DNA of 27,581 bases from Gemmatimonadota bacterium. Lineage in GTDB: Bacteria > Gemmatimonadota > Gemmatimonadetes > Gemmatimonadales > GWC2-71-9. The DNA is taken from positions 1 through 27,581 of the forward strand of contig QHUD01000123.1 in NCBI GenBank assembly GCA_003221085.1. The letters run 5' to 3'. The position numbers and the translations under genes were made by a program. A model generated the notes under the pieces. The model ran no database searches and was not told the DNA's origin. It worked only from the letters and a program-made list of their open reading frames with translations. Below, in pieces: positions 15,265 to 23,584 of this stretch; within the stretch, counting starts at the first letter, position 1; each line of letters begins with the position of its first letter.

Positions 15265-16874
15265 CGATCTTGCATCGCTTCAGAGCGGGGCGAGGATGCG
15301 CGCACGGCTTGCAGGTCGTGCTTGCCGCTGGCGAGGAGAGGAAGGGCGTCGCGCACCTCGATGCGTGCCGGCTGTAGAAAACGGGGAAGCTCGCGACCGC
15401 AATAGGTCTGGAGCCGCTCGAGCGATCCCTGCTGGGCGAGCACAACATAGACGACGATACGCTCGCCGCGCGTCTCGTCCGGTTCCCCCAGCACCACCGC
15501 GTCCGCGATCTCACCCGACGCGGACAGCACGCCCAGAATCTCGTCCGGGCCGACTCGGTATCCCATGGTCTTGATGATCCGGTCGCGCCGCCCCACGAAG
15601 TAGAGGAACCCTTCGTGGTCCCGGCGCACGAGGTCACCCGAGAAGACCACGCGCTCTCCCTCCGAGGCGCCAGGCGGCGGCAGCGGATTGGGACGGAACA
15701 CCCGCGCGGTGAGCTCCGGATCGTTCCAGTAGCCCAGCGTAACCGTGGGGCCGCGGTACACCAACTCGCCGATCTCCCCGGGCGGCGCTGACGTGCCGTC
15801 CTCGCGCAGCACGTAGACCTCGCCGCCGGGGATGGCGCGCCCGATTGAATCGGGCCGCCGGTCGAGCTCTTCGGGGGCGAGATAGGTACAGCGCAGCGCC
15901 TCGGTCAGTCCGTACATCAGGTACAGCCGCGCCCCGGGCTGCGCCTGCCGCAGCGCCCGCACGGCTTCGGCCGGAAGGTGCCCGCCGGCATTGGTCATGA
16001 CCCGCAGCCCCGGGACCGGTGCCTCGATGAACGCCGGCACCCGCAGCAGCCTGTTCCACAGCGGCGGCACGGCTGCGAGCACCGTGGCCCGCTCCCCGCG
16101 GACCGTCTGGATCATCTGGTGCGGGAGTGGCGACCGCTCCACGATGAGCGCCGCCCCGGCGTTCACCGCGCACAGCAGCTGCCCCACGCCGTAGACGAAA
16201 CTGAACGGCAGGAGGCTCGCGAGACGGTCCGCCTCCGTCAGCCCCAGGTAGGAGCCCACGGCGCTCGTCAGGGCCCAGAGATTGGCGTGACTGACGGCCA
16301 CCCCTTTCGGGAGGCCGGTGGATCCGGACGTGTAGACGATATGGGCCACGTCGTTCCCGAGCCGCGGGACCGGGGTGAGGGGCTCGCCGGCAGGGCGCAT
16401 CGCGCTCGCGTCGAGGACGACGATGTCAGTCGAGAGCCGGCGGGGTTGCCGCGCGAGCACGTCTCCCGTCGTGATCAGACAGCGGGCGCCCGAGTGGGCA
16501 AGGACGTGCTCGATCTGGCGCGGGCGGAGCGTCTCGTTCACCACGACGGCGATCGCGCCTGCGGCGAGCGTGCCGAAGAACGCGGCCGCAGCGTCTCGAC
16601 CGCGCTCGAGCAAGATCGCGACCCGATCGTCGGTCCCGATTCCCGCGGCACGAAGCGCGGTGCCGATGGTCGCCGCACGCTCCCGCAGGGCGGAATAGCT
16701 GACGGTGCTGCCCCGCTCCACGACCGCGGGCCGGTCGCCGTGACGCGCAGCGCTATCCCACAACAGGTGCGCGGCGTTGCGCGGGAGGGGCGACAGATCG
16801 GGCGTACCGGCATCGACCGACAGCGAGCACTCCCGGTGAATGACTCGGTCGCGGTATTGCAACGAGCGTACCAA
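15261..16874 (-). CDS. AMP-forming acyl-CoA/acyl-ACP ligase (ANL superfamily)
   Basis: The protein has 537 residues if it starts at TTG 16874; TTG 16862 is an alternative, and neither has a clear ribosome site. ANL core motifs are in order: phosphate loop YTSGSTGLPKGVAVSHANL, YGLTEALRCTYL, YRGPTVTLGYWNDPELT, FSGDLVRRDHEGFLYFVGRRDRIIKTMGYRV, and the C-terminal catalytic lysine K518 in SGKHDLQA. It activates a carboxylic acid as the adenylate and passes it to a thiol of CoA or a carrier protein. The stand-alone ACP gene at 20120 is the obvious candidate acceptor. The general layout recalls the acyl-CoA ligase of exosortase A-type exopolysaccharide loci. The acid it uses cannot be read from the sequence. 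It is divergent from the NadE-like gene across 253 bp. Confidence 0.9.
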   Translation of the reverse strand: MVRSLQYRDRVIHRECSLSVDAGTPDLSPLPRNAAHLLWDSAARHGDRPAVVERGSTVSYSALRERAATIGTALRAAGIGTDDRVAILLERGRDAAAAFFGTLAAGAIAVVVNETLRPRQIEHVLAHSGARCLITTGDVLARQPRRLSTDIVVLDASAMRPAGEPLTPVPRLGNDVAHIVYTSGSTGLPKGVAVSHANLWALTSAVGSYLGLTEADRLASLLPFSFVYGVGQLLCAVNAGAALIVERSPLPHQMIQTVRGERATVLAAVPPLWNRLLRVPAFIEAPVPGLRVMTNAGGHLPAEAVRALRQAQPGARLYLMYGLTEALRCTYLAPEELDRRPDSIGRAIPGGEVYVLREDGTSAPPGEIGELVYRGPTVTLGYWNDPELTARVFRPNPLPPPGASEGERVVFSGDLVRRDHEGFLYFVGRRDRIIKTMGYRVGPDEILGVLSASGEIADAVVLGEPDETRGERIVVYVVLAQQGSLERLQTYCGRELPRFLQPARIEVRDALPLLASGKHDLQAVRASSPRSEAMQDR

Positions 16875-17127
16875 TGGCCGGCAGTCGGACGCGTCCCGGT
16901 GCGCGTCTACACAAAACGCGGCGGAACCCCTGTGGCGCAGGCGCGACAGCCGGCCTTGCCATCACACGCCGTCTGTCGTTGGAACACGTTGAAGTGTCAT
17001 CCGATAGGCAGTGTGGCGAGCGCGGCGATCCGCCGTCGCGACGAATTTCACGCCGAAGGCTCGAACTTTGCGTCGGAACGGTGCGGCAAGGCAGAGATGC
17101 CTGTACCCTTTGTGTGCGCGAGGTGTT
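16875..17127. other. Divergent intergenic region (ligase / NadE-like operon)
   Basis: These 253 bp between divergent genes must carry their promoters. The best candidate on the + strand is TTGGAA (16979-16984) with CGATAG after 17 nt, a weak match. No tRNA, long inverted repeat or convincing small ORF was seen. Confidence 0.3.
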
Positions 17128-18123
17128 GTGCCCACTACGATTGTAGATCGGCTGGAGCTCGATGCGGCCGCCGAAACTCGACGGATCGCCGAGACCCTGC
17201 GGGTGCAGGTCGGCGAGGCGCTGCGGCGTGGCGGGATCGTCGTCGCGATGAGCGGCGGCGTGGACAGTTCGGTGTGCGCGGCGCTCGCTGTGGAAGCCGT
17301 AGGTCCGCGGCACGTCTTGGGGCTCGGCCTGCCCGAGTGCGAGTCGGACCCTCAGAGTCTCGCGCTCGCCAAGGACTGGGCGGAGCGCCTCGGGATCGAG
17401 TTCCTGACCGAAGACGTCACCACCATCCTGGCGTCGTGCGGATGCTACGAGCGGCGGGACGCCGCCGTTCGCCGCCTCGTCCCCGAGTATCGCCCGGGCT
17501 GGCGCTCCAAGTTGGTGCTTGAGGGGGGGGGGCTCGATTCTGATCGCCTCAACGTGTGCTCTATTGCGGTGCAGCCGCCGGGGCAGGAGGTGCGCAAGGT
17601 CCGCCTGCCGGCGCGCGAGCTTCGGGAGATCGTGGCCGCCACGAACTTCAAGCAACGCGTCCGCACGATGCTCGCGTACCACCACGCCGATCGGCTGAAC
17701 TACGCGGTCCTGGGGACGCCCAACCGCCTCGAGTACGACCAGGGCTTCTTCGTGAAGGGCGGGGACGGTCTCGCGGACGTGAAACCGATCGCCCATCTGT
17801 ATAAGAGCCAGGTCTACCAACTGGCGGAGTCGCTGGGCGTCCCCGTGACCATCCGGGCGCGCACGCCCACGACGGACACCTACTCGCTGCCTCAGACGCA
17901 GGAGGAGTTCTTCTTCTCCCTGCCGCTGGGCACCCTGGACGTGGTGCTGCAGGCCAGGAACGAAGGGCGCACCGCGGCCGCGGTCGCGGCGGAACTGGGA
18001 TATCAGGCCGAGCAGATCGAGCGTGCGTATCGCGAGATCGAGCACAAGCGCGCCGTCACACGTCCCCTGCACCTCACGTCTCTCCTGGTGGTGTCGGTGC
18101 CGGGCGTCGGAGGGAACGCCTGA
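17128..18123 (+). CDS. NAD synthetase-type ATP-pyrophosphatase, free-standing amidase-less form
   Basis: The protein has 331 residues from GTG 17128, with GAGG just upstream; a longer open frame from 17011 adds unrelated residues. The PP-loop is AMSGGVDSSV (S42-S48). The NadE-like core continues with VLGLGLPECESDPQSLALAKDWAERLG, NFKQRVRTMLAYHHADRL, GTPNRLE (196-202, where NadE has GTGNKSE), GGDGLADVKPIAHLYKSQVYQLAESLGVP and a C-terminal QTQEE segment. NadE adenylates the carboxylate of NaAD and replaces AMP with ammonia. There is no glutaminase domain, so it needs free ammonia or an external supply. The 1-nt overlap (TGATG) with an AsnB-type gene, whose first domain is a glutaminase, and its place in a glycan locus argue for a specialised amidation role. 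Ordinary NAD synthesis cannot be excluded. Confidence 0.8.
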   Translation: MPTTIVDRLELDAAAETRRIAETLRVQVGEALRRGGIVVAMSGGVDSSVCAALAVEAVGPRHVLGLGLPECESDPQSLALAKDWAERLGIEFLTEDVTTILASCGCYERRDAAVRRLVPEYRPGWRSKLVLEGGGLDSDRLNVCSIAVQPPGQEVRKVRLPARELREIVAATNFKQRVRTMLAYHHADRLNYAVLGTPNRLEYDQGFFVKGGDGLADVKPIAHLYKSQVYQLAESLGVPVTIRARTPTTDTYSLPQTQEEFFFSLPLGTLDVVLQARNEGRTAAAVAAELGYQAEQIERAYREIEHKRAVTRPLHLTSLLVVSVPGVGGNA

Positions 18124-20096
18124 TGTGCGGCATCGCCGGGATCGCTCGCCGACACCCCACGGGCGTCTCCGCTGAGCTGCTGGAGCGCATGGCGGGCGCC
18201 ATTCGACACCGCGGCCCCGACGGCTTCGGGTTGCATGCGGATGAGCGAGTCGGCCTCGCCAACGTTCGGCTGAGCGTGATCGACCTGGCGCGCGGAGCGC
18301 AGCCGATGACGAACGAGGACGGTAGCGTCTTTGTGGTCTACAACGGCGAGATCTTCAACCACCTCGCGCTGCGCGGCGAGCTCGAGGCGCGCGGGCATCT
18401 GTTCCGCACCCGGAGCGACACCGAGGTGCTGGTGCACGCCTACGAGCAATGGGGCGAGCGGATGCTGGAGCGCCTGAACGGCCAGTTCGCGTTCGCCATC
18501 TACGACCGGCGCGCGGGGTCTCTGTTCCTCGCGCGGGACCGATTCGGCATCCTGCCGTTGTACTACACGGCGCGTGACGGCGATCTGTATTTCGGGTCCG
18601 AAGTGAAGGCCCTGCTGGCGAGCGGCGAAGTGGAGCGCACACTCGACCCGGAGGGCCTGGACGAGGTGTTCACGTTCTGGGCGGCGCGGGCTCCTCGCAC
18701 CCCGTTCAGAGGGATTCGCGCGCTCGAGCCCGGCTGTTGCGCGCGGTGGCACGACGGGCGACTCGCGGTGCGGCGCTACTACGCGTTCGACTGCTCCGAG
18801 GCCGAGTCCGAGCCGGCGGATGCGCTCGACGCGCTCGATGACTTGTTGCGCTCGGCAGTACGGCTGCGCCTCCAGGCCGACGTACCGGTTGGCGGGTATC
18901 TGAGCGGCGGCATCGATTCGAGTATCGTGTGCGCGCTCGCGGCGGCGGGCTCGCCGCACGCGCTGCGCACCTTCTCGGTGACGTTCGACGACCCCACGCT
19001 CGACGAGAGTGGATACCAACAGGCGGTCGCGGCGGAAGTGCGGAGCCGTCACGCGGTCCAGCGGATTGGGCGCGGCGATATCGCCCGTGTGTTCCCGGAC
19101 GTCGTCCGGCACACCGAAACGCCGCTCGTTCGCACCGCGCCTGCCCCGCTGTACCTCCTGTCGCGCGTGGTCCGGGAGGAGGGGATCAAGGTGGTGCTCA
19201 CCGGGGAGGGGTCGGACGAGGTGTTCCTCGGGTACGACCTGTTCAAGGAGGCGATTATCCGGCTGCTCTGCTGGCGGCGGCCGGAGTCGCGGTGGCCTCC
19301 GCGCCTGCTCGACGGGCTCTATCCGGGAATTGCCCCTGGTACGGGGAAGGGCGACTTCTGGCGCGGCTACTTCCTGAGCGCTGGCGCGCCCGACGATCCG
19401 TTGTTTTCGCATCTCCCGCGGTTTCAGTTGACGGCCCGCATCAAGGACTTCTACTCCGCCGAGTTCCGCGCCGGCCTCGCCCGGTTCGACCCGCTGGCCG
19501 AACTGCGCGCCACGCTGCCGGCCGGGTTCACCACCTGGTCGCCCCTGACGCGGGCGGCCTACCTCGAGATGACGACCCTGCTCTCGTCCTACCTGCTCAG
19601 CTCGCAGGGCGACCGCATGGCGATGGCGCACGGCGTGGAAGCCCGCGTCCCCTACCTCGACCATCGGCTGTTCGAGTTCGCGGCCGCCCTTCCGGCGCGC
19701 AGCAAGCTGCGCGGTCTACGGGAGAAGGACATCCTGCGCCGCTGGGGGGACAGCACCGGCCTCGTGCCACCGGCCGTCACCCGCCGTCGCAAACAGCCGT
19801 ACCGGGCGCCGGACGTGCCTGCGTTCTTCGACGGGCGGCCGCCGGAGTACGTCGAGGCGCTGCTCGACCCCGCGAGCCTCGCGCGCACGGGGGTCTTCAA
19901 TCCGCAGGCCGTCGCGGGATTGGTGCGACGCTGCCGAGCCGGGCGCGCGGAGGGATTCCGCGAGAGCCAGGCGCTTGTGGCGATTCTTTCGACCGAGTTG
20001 TGGCACCGGGAGTTCCTCAGCGCGCCCGTCCGGGCACGCGCGACGGCGACTTCCCGAGTGTCGCGAGCCGCTGCGGAAGCCCCCGCCGCGGCCTGA
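18123..20096 (+). CDS. Asparagine synthase-type glutamine amidotransferase (AsnB family)
   Basis: The protein has 657 residues; ATG 18123 overlaps the previous stop by one base. Residues 1-200 are the class II glutaminase domain with the catalytic N-terminal Cys (MCGIAG), RHRGPDG, VYNGEIFNH and RSDTEV. The synthetase domain follows with PP-loop LSGGIDSS (S261-S267), TFSVTFDDPTLDES, LTGEGSDEVFLGYD and GDRMAMAHGVEARVPYLDH. It hydrolyses glutamine and uses the ammonia to amidate an adenylated carboxylate. AsnB paralogues in polysaccharide loci usually modify sugar acids or other non-aspartate substrates, and the 657-residue length and Ala-rich tail resemble those. A second AsnB-type gene begins at the right edge. 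Coupling with the NadE-like gene suggests shared substrate chemistry. Confidence 0.9.
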   Translation: MCGIAGIARRHPTGVSAELLERMAGAIRHRGPDGFGLHADERVGLANVRLSVIDLARGAQPMTNEDGSVFVVYNGEIFNHLALRGELEARGHLFRTRSDTEVLVHAYEQWGERMLERLNGQFAFAIYDRRAGSLFLARDRFGILPLYYTARDGDLYFGSEVKALLASGEVERTLDPEGLDEVFTFWAARAPRTPFRGIRALEPGCCARWHDGRLAVRRYYAFDCSEAESEPADALDALDDLLRSAVRLRLQADVPVGGYLSGGIDSSIVCALAAAGSPHALRTFSVTFDDPTLDESGYQQAVAAEVRSRHAVQRIGRGDIARVFPDVVRHTETPLVRTAPAPLYLLSRVVREEGIKVVLTGEGSDEVFLGYDLFKEAIIRLLCWRRPESRWPPRLLDGLYPGIAPGTGKGDFWRGYFLSAGAPDDPLFSHLPRFQLTARIKDFYSAEFRAGLARFDPLAELRATLPAGFTTWSPLTRAAYLEMTTLLSSYLLSSQGDRMAMAHGVEARVPYLDHRLFEFAAALPARSKLRGLREKDILRRWGDSTGLVPPAVTRRRKQPYRAPDVPAFFDGRPPEYVEALLDPASLARTGVFNPQAVAGLVRRCRAGRAEGFRESQALVAILSTELWHREFLSAPVRARATATSRVSRAAAEAPAAA

Positions 20097-20119
20097 AGCG
20101 TGACCCCTAGGTGAGGCCG

Positions 20120-20416
20120 ATGACCAACGAGACACGACACCTGATTCCGGCGGAGATCGCGGATCGCACGCGAGCCTACGTCCGCGAGAACTTCCTCTAC
20201 ATGCGTCCCGACTGGCCGCTCCAGGACGAGGACCCGCTGTTCGGGGGCGGCGTGATCGATTCGATCGGCGTGATCGAACTGGTCGGGTTTCTGCAGCGCG
20301 AGTTCGGCTGCACGTTGGAAGAGGACGAGATCACGGAACGGAACCTGGGGTCGATCGGCGCGATCGCCCGGTTCCTCTCTGCCAAATGCGATAGCGGTGG
20401 GGTACGAGCCGCATGA
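20120..20416 (+). CDS. Acyl carrier protein (phosphopantetheine-binding)
   Basis: The protein has 98 residues from ATG 20120, with GGTGAGG at 20110-20116; the GTG at 20111 is part of this ribosome site. The four-helix carrier fold is recognisable. The attachment Ser is S48 in GGGVIDSIGVIELVGFL, followed by the helix 2-3 region EFGCTLEEDEITERNLGSIGAIARFL. This carrier carries acyl or aminoacyl groups as thioesters on 4'-phosphopantetheine. It is not the housekeeping fatty-acid AcpP (no neighbouring fab genes, and DSIGV instead of the usual DSLDT). The divergently encoded AMP ligase is its likely loading enzyme. It lies 23 nt after the AsnB-type gene and overlaps the phosphatase gene by 4 nt (ATGA). 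Confidence 0.9.
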   Translation: MTNETRHLIPAEIADRTRAYVRENFLYMRPDWPLQDEDPLFGGGVIDSIGVIELVGFLQREFGCTLEEDEITERNLGSIGAIARFLSAKCDSGGVRAA

Positions 20417-21114
20417 GCGCGTTGCACGCCCGGCTTGCCACGTCCGCCGAGCCGACCATGCGGGTGCAGGCACGCCGCCCCGCCCTCCCGTCGTCCGGTG
20501 CGGGGGCTGGTCGCTTCCCGAGGCGACGGGAGTCCGTGGCTGACCTCTTCACAGGAGTACGCCGCGTGCTCGACCACCTCCTGCACCGCTCCCGCCGCCG
20601 CGCGGCGCTCGCATTGCTGACGACACGGCAGCCGCCGGCGAGCGTACTCGTGCTCTGCAGCGGCAACATGTTCCGGAGCCCGTTCGCCGCGGCGGTCTTG
20701 CGGCGGGAGCTCCGCCGCCAGGGCATGGGGACGATGCGCGTGGAGTCGGCGGGCTTCACGGCGGCGGGCCGAGCCTCACCGCCCCGCGCTATCGCCGCCG
20801 CCGCGCGTCATGGGATCGATCTCGCCGGACACAGCTCGCAGCTCGTGGTCGCCGACCTGGCACGCGGCGCTGACCTCATCGTCGTGATGGAGGACCTGCA
20901 GCGCCGCAGCATCTGCGAGCGGTTCGGGCGTGCGCGGCGCGATGTGTTGCTGCTCGGCGACCTGGATCCTCTGCCCGTCATGACCCGCGCGATCGAAGAC
21001 CCCGTCGAGCAGGACGCGGCGGTGTGTGCGCGGGCCTACGCGCGGATCGAGCGCTGCGTCGGCGAGCTCGCACGCGCGATGGCCGGCGTCGGGACGCAGC
21101 ACGGCGGGGCCTAA
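20413..21114 (+). CDS. Low-molecular-weight protein tyrosine phosphatase with N-terminal extension
   Basis: The protein has 233 residues; ATG 20413 overlaps the ACP stop as ATGA, which supports this start although the first 75 residues are outside the usual 150-residue domain. The phosphate loop is CSGNMFRS (C82 nucleophile, R88), and the general acid is D196 in IEDPVEQD. The segment GIDLAGHSSQ with LIVVMEDLQRR is typical of LMW-PTPs. In capsule and exopolysaccharide loci (Wzb/Etp type) these enzymes dephosphorylate the tyrosine-rich tail of the Wzc-type kinase to control chain length and export. No Wzc is in this window. The extension (FTGVRRVLDHLLHRSRRRAA) is Arg-rich and could bind another protein or the membrane face; its role is unknown. 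Confidence 0.88.
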   Translation: MSALHARLATSAEPTMRVQARRPALPSSGAGAGRFPRRRESVADLFTGVRRVLDHLLHRSRRRAALALLTTRQPPASVLVLCSGNMFRSPFAAAVLRRELRRQGMGTMRVESAGFTAAGRASPPRAIAAAARHGIDLAGHSSQLVVADLARGADLIVVMEDLQRRSICERFGRARRDVLLLGDLDPLPVMTRAIEDPVEQDAAVCARAYARIERCVGELARAMAGVGTQHGGA

Positions 21115-21431
21115 GGACCCGCGGCCGGCCATACCCAACCCAGGCTCGCACGCAACCATTGCCCCGGAAACCTTGGCACCGCGGACCGGGCGCGACCGGC
21201 GCGCGCGGCTGCTATGGCGGTGGCGCCACACGTGGGGCCCAGGACGGGGCTTTGAGCTGAGGCGTTGCGGTGTACCTCGTTGTTGCAGTGGCACTTATCA
21301 CTCATACGGGCATAAGGAGGGCGCGGCGCCAGCCTTGCAGCTGCGATCCGGCGACCCGTTTACGCCGGTCTTCGTCTGCCCGGGCTGTGCCGGGCTGCCG
21401 CGACCATGTCCAGTTGCCCAAGAAGGGTCCC
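21115..21431. other. 317-bp gap inside the polysaccharide operon
   Basis: No gene was recognised in this gap, the only long break in the rightward run. It holds palindromes GGCCGGCC (21123-21130) and GTGGCGCCAC (21220-21229), a GC-rich stretch, and an AT-richer patch around TTGCAG/TTATCA (21283-21300) that could contain a promoter for the second half of the locus. AGAAGGG at 21421-21427 is the ribosome site of the next gene. Confidence 0.5.
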
Positions 21432-22427
21432 ATGCTCGGAACCGCGTCGCAGTGCTTGGTGACAGGGGGTGCCGGCTTCATCGGCTCGCACCTCACCGAA
21501 CGGCTCGTCGCTCTTGGACATGCCGTTCGGGTGGTGGACAACCTCAGCACGGGCGACGAAGCCAATCTCGCCCATTTGGCAGATCGTATCCAGTTTGTGC
21601 TTGGCGATCTCTGCGACGCGGACGTGTGTCGTCGCGTGGTGGCCGGCGTGGATGTCGTCTTCCATCTCGCCGCATTGCCCAGCGTCCCGCGGTCGCTGAA
21701 GGACCCCTGGGCTTCTCACGATTCGAACGTGAACGCCACGATGCGCTTGCTCGAGGCGTGCCGCGAGGCCAAGGTTTCGCGAGTCGTCTATTCGAGCTCC
21801 AGCTCGGTCTACGGTGATACGCCGGTGCTGCCGAAAGCGGAGGCGGTCGAGCCCCTGCCACGCTCACCCTACGCCGCCTCCAAGCTCGCCGGCGAGCAGT
21901 ATGTGCTGGCGTTCGCCCGGGCTGCGCTGATTGAGGGTGTAGCGCTCCGCTACTTCAACGTGTTCGGGCCGCGGCAGAGTCCGCACTCTGCCTACGCGGC
22001 GGTCATCCCCAAGTTTTTCCAAGCCGCACTCGACGGCGGGGAGGCCGTGGTGTACGGGGACGGCCACCAGACTCGAGACTTCACCTACGTGGACAACGTG
22101 GTTGACGCGAACATCCTCGCGGCGACCGCCGCGGGTGCGACGGCGAGTGGCACGGTCGTCAACGTCGGCGCGGGTGCCAAGACCACGTTACTCCGGCTGA
22201 TCGCCATGATCGGCAGCGTTACGGGGCGCGAGCTGCGCCACGTGTGCCAGCCTCCCCGTCCCGGCGATGTGCGCGACTCGCTGGCGAGTCTCGAGCGCGC
22301 CGAACGGGTGCTGGGGTACAGGCCGGGAGTGTCGCTGGAGGAAGGGTTGCGACGCACGTGGGCATGGATGGCGGACGGTTCTACCACCGGCGCGGGACTT
22401 TCGCTCGGCTCCGCCCGGAGCGATTGA
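21432..22427 (+). CDS. NAD-dependent epimerase/dehydratase (second GalE/WbpP-like paralogue)
   Basis: The protein has 331 residues; ATG 21432 follows AGAAGGG at 4 nt. The frame is open from 21270, but the family starts at this point. It is an extended SDR: NAD loop GGAGFIGSH (12-20), VVDNLSTG, the Ser-rich catalytic strand YSSSSSVYG, Y147-xxx-K151 in SPYAASK, RYFNVFGPRQSP, and GDGHQTRDFTYVDNV. The overall pattern is nearly the same as the epimerase at 13148, so the two are paralogues or parallel acquisitions. They may act on different nucleotide sugars (UDP-Glc versus UDP-GlcNAc, or uronate forms). It heads the tight run of glycosyltransferase genes, with 14 nt to the next start. Confidence 0.9.
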   Translation: MLGTASQCLVTGGAGFIGSHLTERLVALGHAVRVVDNLSTGDEANLAHLADRIQFVLGDLCDADVCRRVVAGVDVVFHLAALPSVPRSLKDPWASHDSNVNATMRLLEACREAKVSRVVYSSSSSVYGDTPVLPKAEAVEPLPRSPYAASKLAGEQYVLAFARAALIEGVALRYFNVFGPRQSPHSAYAAVIPKFFQAALDGGEAVVYGDGHQTRDFTYVDNVVDANILAATAAGATASGTVVNVGAGAKTTLLRLIAMIGSVTGRELRHVCQPPRPGDVRDSLASLERAERVLGYRPGVSLEEGLRRTWAWMADGSTTGAGLSLGSARSD

Positions 22428-22441
22428 GCGGAGCGGGTGAC

Positions 22442-23584
22442 GTGGTGAGAGCGTTGGATCTTTGGGCCTACGTGTCCGCCGTCACGCTGGTGATGGTGTG
22501 GGTGCTCTACCCGCTGGTGATGGGGGTGTTGGCTGGCCTCGCGCGGCGGCGGATTCGAGGTGCCGGCGTGCGCCTGGAGCCGGCGGCGCGCGCTGTCTCC
22601 GTTGTGATCGCGACCCGTGACGACCCTGCGGCGGTACGCGCTCGCGTCGAGGACTGCCTCAGGGCGTCCGACGTTCCTGCGCCGATCGAAGTGATCGTCG
22701 CCCTCGATCGGCGATGCGCCTGGGAGTCGATCGAGACGTACGGGACGACCCGCGGGACGGTGCGATTCGTTCGAGGTGACGAGCCGGGCGGCAAGGCGGC
22801 CACGCTGAACGCGGGGGTGAGGGCGGCCACGGGCGACGTGATTGTCTTCGCCGACACCAGTCAACGCTTTCATCCGGACGCCGTCCGCGTGTTGGTCGAA
22901 GCGCTGCGTGAGCGCGGTATGGGGGCCGCATCGGGGAACCTGGAGCTGCCCAGGGCGAATCGGGCGACCTCGCTCGCGGCGCTCTACTGGCGCGCCGAGC
23001 GCTGGCTCCGCAAGTGTGAAGCAACGGTGGGCTCTGCGGTCGGGGTGACAGGGGCGATTTACGCGATCCGCAAGTCGCTCTGGCAGCCCCTTCCGGTGGG
23101 GCTGCTGCTCGACGACCTGTACGCGCCGATGCAGATCGTGCTGCGGGGATACCGGGTCGGGTTCGTGGACGGTGCGCTGGCGTGGGAGCTGCGCCAGCCG
23201 CAGCCCGTCGAGGAGTACCGTCGGAAGACGCGCACGTTGACCGGCGTGATCCAGCTGTGCGCGTGGCTACCCGCACTTCTCAACCCGCTACGCAACCCGA
23301 TCTGGGCGCAGTTCCTGTTCCACAAGCTGCTGCGATTCCTGACGCCGTACGCCGCCCTCGGGATCGGCGTCTGGTGCCTCGTCACGACGTGGCCGAAGGT
23401 GACTGCGCCTTTGGGCCCGTCCCTGAGTGCCGCGGCGGCCGCGCTCTTCTGCCTGCTGGTTCTGAGCACGGACCGGGCCCGGCGCGTTCGTCACGTGATG
23501 GGACAGGCAGTCCTGTTGCAGGCCGCCGTGCTGGTTGCCACGTTCAACGGCTTGCGGGGGCGCTGGGATGTCTGGCAAAAGTAG
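22442..23584 (+). CDS. Membrane glycosyltransferase family 2
   Basis: The protein has 380 residues from GTG 22442 (a second GTG follows directly), with CGGAG a few bases upstream. An N-terminal membrane helix (YVSAVTLVMVWVLYPLVMGVL) precedes a GT-A domain: VSVVIATRDDP, GGKAATLNAGVRAATGDVIVFADTSQ (D138 as the DxD-like metal or nucleotide site), GVTGAIYAIRK, and acceptor-side LLLDDLYAP (D224, D225). RRKTRTLTG occupies the place of the QxxRW motif. Three or so C-terminal membrane helices follow. This is the architecture of processive or lipid-acceptor GT2 enzymes of the cellulose/hyaluronan synthase-like group. The donor is a nucleotide sugar, probably from the neighbouring epimerases. It overlaps the GT4 gene by 17 nt. 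Confidence 0.9.
   Translation: MVRALDLWAYVSAVTLVMVWVLYPLVMGVLAGLARRRIRGAGVRLEPAARAVSVVIATRDDPAAVRARVEDCLRASDVPAPIEVIVALDRRCAWESIETYGTTRGTVRFVRGDEPGGKAATLNAGVRAATGDVIVFADTSQRFHPDAVRVLVEALRERGMGAASGNLELPRANRATSLAALYWRAERWLRKCEATVGSAVGVTGAIYAIRKSLWQPLPVGLLLDDLYAPMQIVLRGYRVGFVDGALAWELRQPQPVEEYRRKTRTLTGVIQLCAWLPALLNPLRNPIWAQFLFHKLLRFLTPYAALGIGVWCLVTTWPKVTAPLGPSLSAAAAALFCLLVLSTDRARRVRHVMGQAVLLQAAVLVATFNGLRGRWDVWQK

Noticed and set aside
16753..18072. - strand open frame covering the ligase/NadE gap
   Set aside because: Mostly antisense to the NadE-like gene; no family features.
21289..21305. TGGCAC at 21289 as a sigma-54 -24 element (of interest because some exopolysaccharide loci use sigma-54)
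   Set aside because: The -12 position reads ACTCA instead of TTGCA, and the essential GC is absent.
21115..21431. Palindromes GGCCGGCC and GTGGCGCCAC as a terminator or attachment site
   Set aside because: No T-run, no flanking direct repeats or mobile genes; short GC palindromes are common in this composition.
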